A stretch of DNA of 43,412 bases from Hyphomicrobiales bacterium (lineage in GTDB: Bacteria; Pseudomonadota; Alphaproteobacteria; Rhizobiales; Beijerinckiaceae): the NCBI GenBank assembly GCA_027489275.1, contig JAIYAB010000182.1, forward strand, positions 1-43,412, read 5' to 3'. Positions 39,570 to 43,412 of the stretch are shown piece by piece. How positions within the stretch are numbered: position 1 is the first letter of the stretch; each line of letters begins with the position of its first letter. A model generated the notes under the pieces. The model searched no databases and was not told the origin of the DNA. It was given only the letters and a program-made list of their open reading frames with translations. Position numbers and translations under genes: made by a program.

Positions 39570-40484
39570 TCAGGCGAACAACTCCGGAAGCATCTCGCGC
39601 GCCACCGGCCGCAGCCGCGCCGCCTCCTCGGCCGGGATCCAGCGATAGGGCCGCCGGAGCCGCGTCCCCACCGGCCCCCATCCGCCGATGGCCGCCAGCA
39701 GCTTGTCGAGCGCCGGGTTGGAATAGCCGTGATCGCGGCGGAACGGGACGATCCGCTCGTCCATGAAGGCCTGCAGCCGGGCCTCCACGTCGAGCGCCCC
39801 GGCGAGGTCGCCCGCCATCCGGTCCGTCCAGCGCTGCGCCCCGGCGGGGCTCAGGCAGGCGACATTGGAGAATGCGCCGGCCGCCACGCCCTCGCGCACG
39901 CCCGTCGCGAGATGGTGCCCCGGCACGAACACCGACAGCCGCGCGATGTGCCGGCGCGCCTGCGCGTACCAGCCGGCGTCGCCGTCGGCGAGCTTCACCC
40001 CGACGACGGACGGCACCGGCGCGGTCACCGCGTCGATCTCGGCGGGCGACAGCACGCGCTTGGCGTGGGGCGGGTTGTACAGCACGATCGGCGTGCCGTC
40101 GGCCCGCTCTGCGACCATCGACAGGAAGTCCGTCGCCTCGGCGTCGTTCACCGGCCACCAGTCCGGCAGGATCACCTGGAGTCCGGCGGGCCGCAGCGCC
40201 GCCGCCCGGGCCACGCGCTCGCATGCCAGCGCGGGATCGGGCTGGCACGCGCCGATCACGAAGGGCATCCCGGCCCTGCTGCACCGGTCTGCGAGCAACT
40301 GCTGGATGCGGTCGTTCTCGGCTGTCGTCAGGTTGTGGAACTCTCCCGCCGTGCCGTTCGAGTAGATCCCGTCCACCCGCGCCGCGATCAGGGTGTCGAT
40401 CTCTTCGGCCAGCGCGCCGAAATCGATGGCCTCGTCCGCCTGGATCGGCAGCAGAAGGGTCGCCCAGTTGCCGGCCAGTCGCAT
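39570..40484 (-). CDS. Second DapA-family aldolase
   Basis: A 304-residue TIM-barrel lyase. Schiff-base Lys is in VVGVKLADGD (about residue 161), Tyr in IVLYNPPHAKR (about 134), and the carboxylate loop reads NGTAGEFHNLT. It is only distantly like the aldolase at 36662, with a long WWPVNDAEATDF segment of its own. The ATG at 40484 has GGAGGA upstream and gives a better family start than the ATG ten codons before. It is co-oriented with the PhyH dioxygenase (45-base gap), so the two probably form one transcript. The substrate is unknown; a hydroxylated keto acid made by the dioxygenase would fit, but this is speculation. Confidence 0.86.
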   Translation of the reverse strand: MRLAGNWATLLLPIQADEAIDFGALAEEIDTLIAARVDGIYSNGTAGEFHNLTTAENDRIQQLLADRCSRAGMPFVIGACQPDPALACERVARAAALRPAGLQVILPDWWPVNDAEATDFLSMVAERADGTPIVLYNPPHAKRVLSPAEIDAVTAPVPSVVGVKLADGDAGWYAQARRHIARLSVFVPGHHLATGVREGVAAGAFSNVACLSPAGAQRWTDRMAGDLAGALDVEARLQAFMDERIVPFRRDHGYSNPALDKLLAAIGGWGPVGTRLRRPYRWIPAEEAARLRPVAREMLPELFA

Positions 40485-40529
40485 GTCGTGTCCTCCGATT
40501 CGCCAGGCGCCCACCGGCCGCCCATTGGC

Positions 40530-41309
40530 TCAGATCTTGCCCGCGCTCGCCAGGTCCGCCGCGAGCCTCGCCTGATACGCCGCCCAGGACGCCTCGTCGA
40601 AGACCGCGCGCTCGGAGTAGAAGATGAACCCGAGCGCCCGGCGCGAGCGCGTGGTCGAGCGGTTGCCGCCGGCCCAGTGGATCGTGCGGGCGTCGTGGAT
40701 CAGCATCGTGCCGGGCTGCGCCGGAAAACCGACGTCGTTGGCCCTGTCGTCCGCCGTCCCGAAGTCGGGGATCCCCTGCGAGAAGCCGAGGGTGCCGGTC
40801 CGCGCGTGCGGGCGGAAACCCTCCGCCTTGTGCGACCCGCGCACGTAGTGGATGCAGCCCGTCTCCTCGTCGACGGGCTCCAGCGCCAGCCACGCCGTCG
40901 CCGCGAGGCAGGGCTGCAGGTGGAAATAGTAGCCGTCCTGGTGCGGGGGCGTCGGCTGCCCGACGCCGGCCGGCTTGTTGAAGAACTGCATGTTGCGGCA
41001 GGTCACCGGTCCGTCCAGCACGATCTCGGCGAGCCGGCGCACCGGTCCCTCCTCCATCAGCGCGCGGAAGAACGGGTCGTGCTCGTGCAGCTTCTGGATC
41101 TGCTTGATCGAGGTCGGGTCGTCCCTGTTTTCCAGATAGACCTGCTCGCGCGGCAGCGAGGGAACCCGCTCGGTAATGAACCGCTCGACCTCAGCGTTGA
41201 TGGTCGCGATTGCGTCCCGCCCGAAGAACCCCTCGAGGGCGACATAGCCGTCCTCGCCATAGGAGCGGGCGATGTCACCGCGAGTCGCATCCAGTTGCCT
41301 GACGTCCAT
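40530..41309 (-). CDS. Phytanoyl-CoA dioxygenase (PhyH) family oxygenase
   Basis: A 259-residue Fe(II)/2-oxoglutarate-type dioxygenase. The iron triad is His123 and Asp125 (PPHQDGYYF) with His211 (DARTIHWAGGN), and a following RSTTRSRRAL supplies the 2-oxoglutarate-binding Arg. GGAGGG lies upstream of the ATG at 41309. Members hydroxylate small molecules, from fatty-acyl-CoA to amino-acid derivatives and halogenated or phosphonate compounds. The aldolase gene downstream on the same strand suggests a hydroxylation followed by a retro-aldol step. No acyl-CoA gene is near, so a true phytanoyl-CoA substrate is unlikely. Confidence 0.9.
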   Translation of the reverse strand: MDVRQLDATRGDIARSYGEDGYVALEGFFGRDAIATINAEVERFITERVPSLPREQVYLENRDDPTSIKQIQKLHEHDPFFRALMEEGPVRRLAEIVLDGPVTCRNMQFFNKPAGVGQPTPPHQDGYYFHLQPCLAATAWLALEPVDEETGCIHYVRGSHKAEGFRPHARTGTLGFSQGIPDFGTADDRANDVGFPAQPGTMLIHDARTIHWAGGNRSTTRSRRALGFIFYSERAVFDEASWAAYQARLAADLASAGKI

Positions 41310-41415
41310 GGCCGCCCTCCCATGCGGCCCTCGCTCGGCCGCTTGCAGAGCATCAAGCCAGATCGCATCGATCTTGGCATCCCTGGAATAGGGCCCGGAT
41401 CGAGGAATTCCGGCC

Positions 41416-41535
41416 GCGGGCCACCTGTGCCCCTGGGCGGGCTATGCCCACGCCGAGACGTTCACGGCGTTTTTCGCCTCGCGCTACGGGCAGCCGCCGT
41501 GCGCGTACCGCAAGGCCTACGCGCGCTTCGCCTGA
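41416..41535 (+). pseudogene. Remnant of an AraC-family regulator (carboxyl end)
   Basis: A plus-strand fragment reads, in one frame, WAGYAHAETFTAFFASRYG followed by QPPCAYRKAYARFA and a stop at 41533-41535. This matches the last helix-turn-helix of AraC-type regulators (the G-[FY]-x-x-x-x-x-F-x-x-x-F-x-x-x-[FY]-G-x-x-P-x-x-[YW]-R pattern). The homology stops at about 41425, and an in-frame TAG at 41389 closes the frame upstream, so the rest of the gene is gone. It lies just upstream of, and divergent from, the PhyH gene, where a regulator would be expected. Confidence 0.55.
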
Positions 41536-41549
41536 TGCCGCGCCGTCGC

Positions 41550-42527
41550 TTACTCGGCGCGGATTCCTGCCTTGCGGACCACCTCCGCCCAGCGTGCCGT
41601 CTCGCTGGTGATGTGCGCCCGGAACGCGTCGGGCGTGGTCGTCCAGGATTCCGCGCCCTCCTGCGCCAGCCGTTCGATCACCGCCGGATCGGCCATGGCC
41701 TTGACGATCTCGGTGTTGAGCCGCGCCACCACCGCGTCGGGCGTCCCGGCGGGCGCGACGATGCCATACCACTGCGAAGCCTCGAATCCGGGAAGGCCTG
41801 CCTCGGCGACAGTGGGCACGTCGGGTGCGGCCGACAGGCGATTCAGGCCGGACACGCCCAGCGCGCGCAGCTTGCCCGCCTGCGCCTGCGGCAGCACGAC
41901 CGGCGCGCCGGTGAACATGAGCTGGACGCGCCCGCCGAGCAGGTCCGTCATCGCCGGCGCGGTGCCGCGATAGGGCACGTGCACGATGTCGAGGCCCGCC
42001 GCCACGGCCAGCGCCGCGGTCGCGATGTGCGCCGCGCTGCCGTTGCCGCCGGTGGCGTAGTTCAGCTTACCGGGATTGGCCTTGATGTAGGCGATCAGCT
42101 CCTGGGTGGTCCTGGCTGGCACCTCCGGGTTCACCACCAGCACATTGTGCACCCGCGCGATCATGCTGACGTGGGCGAAGCTCTTGAGCGGGTCGTAGTT
42201 CAGCTTCGGATAGATCGACGGGTTCACCGCCAGTGTGCCGATGTGGCCCATCAGCAGCGTGTGGCCGTCCGGCGCGGCCTTGGCCACCGCCTCCGACCCG
42301 ATCGATCCTCCAGCCCCCGGCCGGCTTTCCACCACGACGGACTGGCCAAGCGCCGCCTGCAGCTTCTGCCCGAGCAGCCGTGCCAGGATGTCCGTCGAGC
42401 CCCCGGGCGTGAACGGCACGACGAGCGTGATCGACTTCGAGGGCCACGCCTGCGCCCGGGCCGGGCCCGACAGGGCGGCGGCGAACGAGGCAGCTCCGGC
42501 CCCCAGCAGGGTGCGGCGGTCGATCAT
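41550..42527 (-). CDS. TctC/Bug-family periplasmic binding protein
   Basis: A 325-residue tripartite-tricarboxylate-type binding protein. The signal MIDRRTLLGAGAASFAAALS, then ARAQ, has twin arginines. The core is typical: SITLVVPFTPGGSTDILARL, VVESRPGAGGSIGSEAVAKA, DGHTLLMGHIGTLAVNPS, and HVPYRGTAPAMTDLLGG. The ATG at 42527 has GGAGGA upstream. Bug proteins bind small carboxylates; no TctA or TctB membrane subunit is in view, which is common because many are orphans. It is co-oriented with the dioxygenase at 42578 (50-base gap), suggesting an aromatic or organic acid as ligand. Confidence 0.92.
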   Translation of the reverse strand: MIDRRTLLGAGAASFAAALSGPARAQAWPSKSITLVVPFTPGGSTDILARLLGQKLQAALGQSVVVESRPGAGGSIGSEAVAKAAPDGHTLLMGHIGTLAVNPSIYPKLNYDPLKSFAHVSMIARVHNVLVVNPEVPARTTQELIAYIKANPGKLNYATGGNGSAAHIATAALAVAAGLDIVHVPYRGTAPAMTDLLGGRVQLMFTGAPVVLPQAQAGKLRALGVSGLNRLSAAPDVPTVAEAGLPGFEASQWYGIVAPAGTPDAVVARLNTEIVKAMADPAVIERLAQEGAESWTTTPDAFRAHITSETARWAEVVRKAGIRAE

Positions 42528-42577
42528 GGGTGTCCTCCGGGGTCGTTGTTCGGGTCGGGTGCGCGCGACGGCGCGGT

Positions 42578-43412
42578 TCAGTGGCCGGAAACCGGCGGCG
42601 TGCCGTGGGTGTGGAACGAGGCGACAGTCTGCAGCCCCCACGCCTGGCCCTTCTTGCGCTCCGTCTCGGTCCAGACGATCGGCTGCCAGTCGGGCGCGAG
42701 CATCAGCCGCGCGCCGGCATTGGCGATTTCCACGCGGTTGCCGCCCGGCTCGTAGACGTAGAGGAAGAAGGTCTGTTGCACCGCGTGCTTGTGCGGTCCG
42801 GTCTCGATGAAGACGCCCGCCTCCAGGAAGATGTCGGCCGCGCGCAGGATGTCCTCGCGCGAGTCCACCGCATAGGTGACGTGGTGGAACCGGCCGGGCA
42901 CGCCGGTGTGGTCGCGCGTGAAGGCGATGTCGTAGGTCTTGTTCGTGCAGGTCATCCAGTTGCCGGCCTCGAGGCCGTTGTCGAGGATGATCTGCTCCGT
43001 CGTACGCATCCCCATGCCGCGCTCGAGGAACAGCCGCGTCTCCTTCGGGTCGACGACGAGCAGGTTGAGATGGTCAAGCCGGCGCACGTTGCAGCCCCGC
43101 GCGGGATAGCGCTGCGCCTGGTTCTTCAGCGCCGGGCGCTGGCCCTCGGGCGGCACATAGCGGTTCGTGTCGTAGTAGATCTCGAACACGTGGCCGTCTG
43201 CATTGCGGGCCCGGTAGGCCCTGACGCGGCCCAGGTCGCCGCCTACCCAGCCGAGGCCCGCGCCCATCGCCTCCAGCACCGCCACACGGCGCCAAAGCGC
43301 CGCCGGGCTCCACGTCCGGAACGCGACATGGCCGACCCCGGCCGTGTCGCGGTCGGTGAGCTTGAGGGTATGGAACTCGTAGTCGTCCCAGCCGCGCAGG
43401 TAGACGCTGCCG
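42578..43412 (-). CDS. Extradiol-type (VOC) dioxygenase, carboxyl part
   Basis: The last 278 residues of a glyoxalase/vicinal-oxygen-chelate dioxygenase; the amino end lies beyond the right edge. The frame is open to the edge (GSVYLRGWDDYEFHTLKL and on). The metal triad of catechol 2,3-dioxygenase type I enzymes can be read in order: His in RLDHLNLL, His in RFHHVTYA and Glu in GNRVEIAN, with a conserved Tyr shortly before the Glu (LYVYEP). Such enzymes cleave the ring of catechols with Fe(II) or Mn(II). It precedes the TctC gene on the same strand, pointing to catabolism of an aromatic acid. The exact catechol is unknown. Confidence 0.9.
   Translation of the reverse strand, partial: GSVYLRGWDDYEFHTLKLTDRDTAGVGHVAFRTWSPAALWRRVAVLEAMGAGLGWVGGDLGRVRAYRARNADGHVFEIYYDTNRYVPPEGQRPALKNQAQRYPARGCNVRRLDHLNLLVVDPKETRLFLERGMGMRTTEQIILDNGLEAGNWMTCTNKTYDIAFTRDHTGVPGRFHHVTYAVDSREDILRAADIFLEAGVFIETGPHKHAVQQTFFLYVYEPGGNRVEIANAGARLMLAPDWQPIVWTETERKKGQAWGLQTVASFHTHGTPPVSGH

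Noticed and set aside
39729-42755. A 1008-codon plus-strand open frame over the aldolase, PhyH and TctC genes
   Set aside because: It runs antisense through three well-supported genes, is Arg/His/Gly-rich and has no family pattern. Only the short AraC-like remnant in another frame near 41416-41535 looks real on this strand.

Overview
The window is high-GC chromosomal DNA of an alphaproteobacterium, most likely of the Hyphomicrobiales (Rhizobiales) type. The grounds are the strong G/C preference at third codon positions, the many solute-binding-protein ABC importers, the long tightly packed catabolic operons, and Gfo/Idh/MocA plus ThuA-like sugar oxidation genes of the kind found in rhizobia. 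I see no rRNA or tRNA gene, CRISPR array, insertion sequence, integrase or phage gene.

Layout. (1) 1-5634, stress and housekeeping: start of a lipoprotein gene (-), katG, a slyX-like gene, a secreted glycine-zipper protein, a short BLUF blue-light protein (-) and an amidase (-). (2) 6076-16910, an amide or nitrogen-compound uptake and hydrolysis locus. A consensus sigma-54 promoter (6076-6091) precedes an isochorismatase-fold cysteine amidohydrolase, a peptide-type ABC importer with a fused double ATPase, two MFS transporters and a second paralogous amidohydrolase. A LysR regulator follows, and the amidase lies divergently upstream. This points to nitrogen-controlled scavenging of an amide or carbamoyl compound. 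(3) 17027-23667: an ABC-F ATPase, arginase, an M20 metallopeptidase (-), a glycine-zipper lipoprotein (-) and an eight-heme c-type cytochrome with a TPR tail (-). (4) 23992-28838: a thu-like sugar operon (binding protein, two permeases, Gfo/Idh oxidoreductase, ThuA-like protein) with no ATPase gene. (5) 28840-39560: two divergent arms. The left arm (-) has two Gfo/Idh oxidoreductases and a NanE-NanK fusion (ManNAc-6-P epimerase plus ManNAc kinase). The right arm (+) has a FadR/GntR regulator, a complete family-5 ABC importer and a DapA/NanA-type aldolase. An inverted repeat lies between the arms. The whole resembles a sialic-acid-like catabolic regulon. (6) 39570-43412 (-): a second DapA-family aldolase, a PhyH-type dioxygenase, a decayed AraC-family regulator fragment (+), a TctC-type binding protein and a partial extradiol-type dioxygenase.

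How the parts work together. In region 2 the ABC and MFS transporters would import the substrate, and the two cysteine hydrolases and the amidase would release ammonia; arginase and the peptidase add further nitrogen-releasing enzymes nearby. In region 5 the importer would bring in an acidic keto-sugar. The oxidoreductases would modify it, the aldolase would split off pyruvate, and the NanE-NanK fusion would phosphorylate and epimerise the amino sugar. nagA and nagB are absent here. The NanK half lacks the usual ROK zinc site. The substrates of regions 2, 4, 5 and 6 are inferred from gene context, not read from the sequence.
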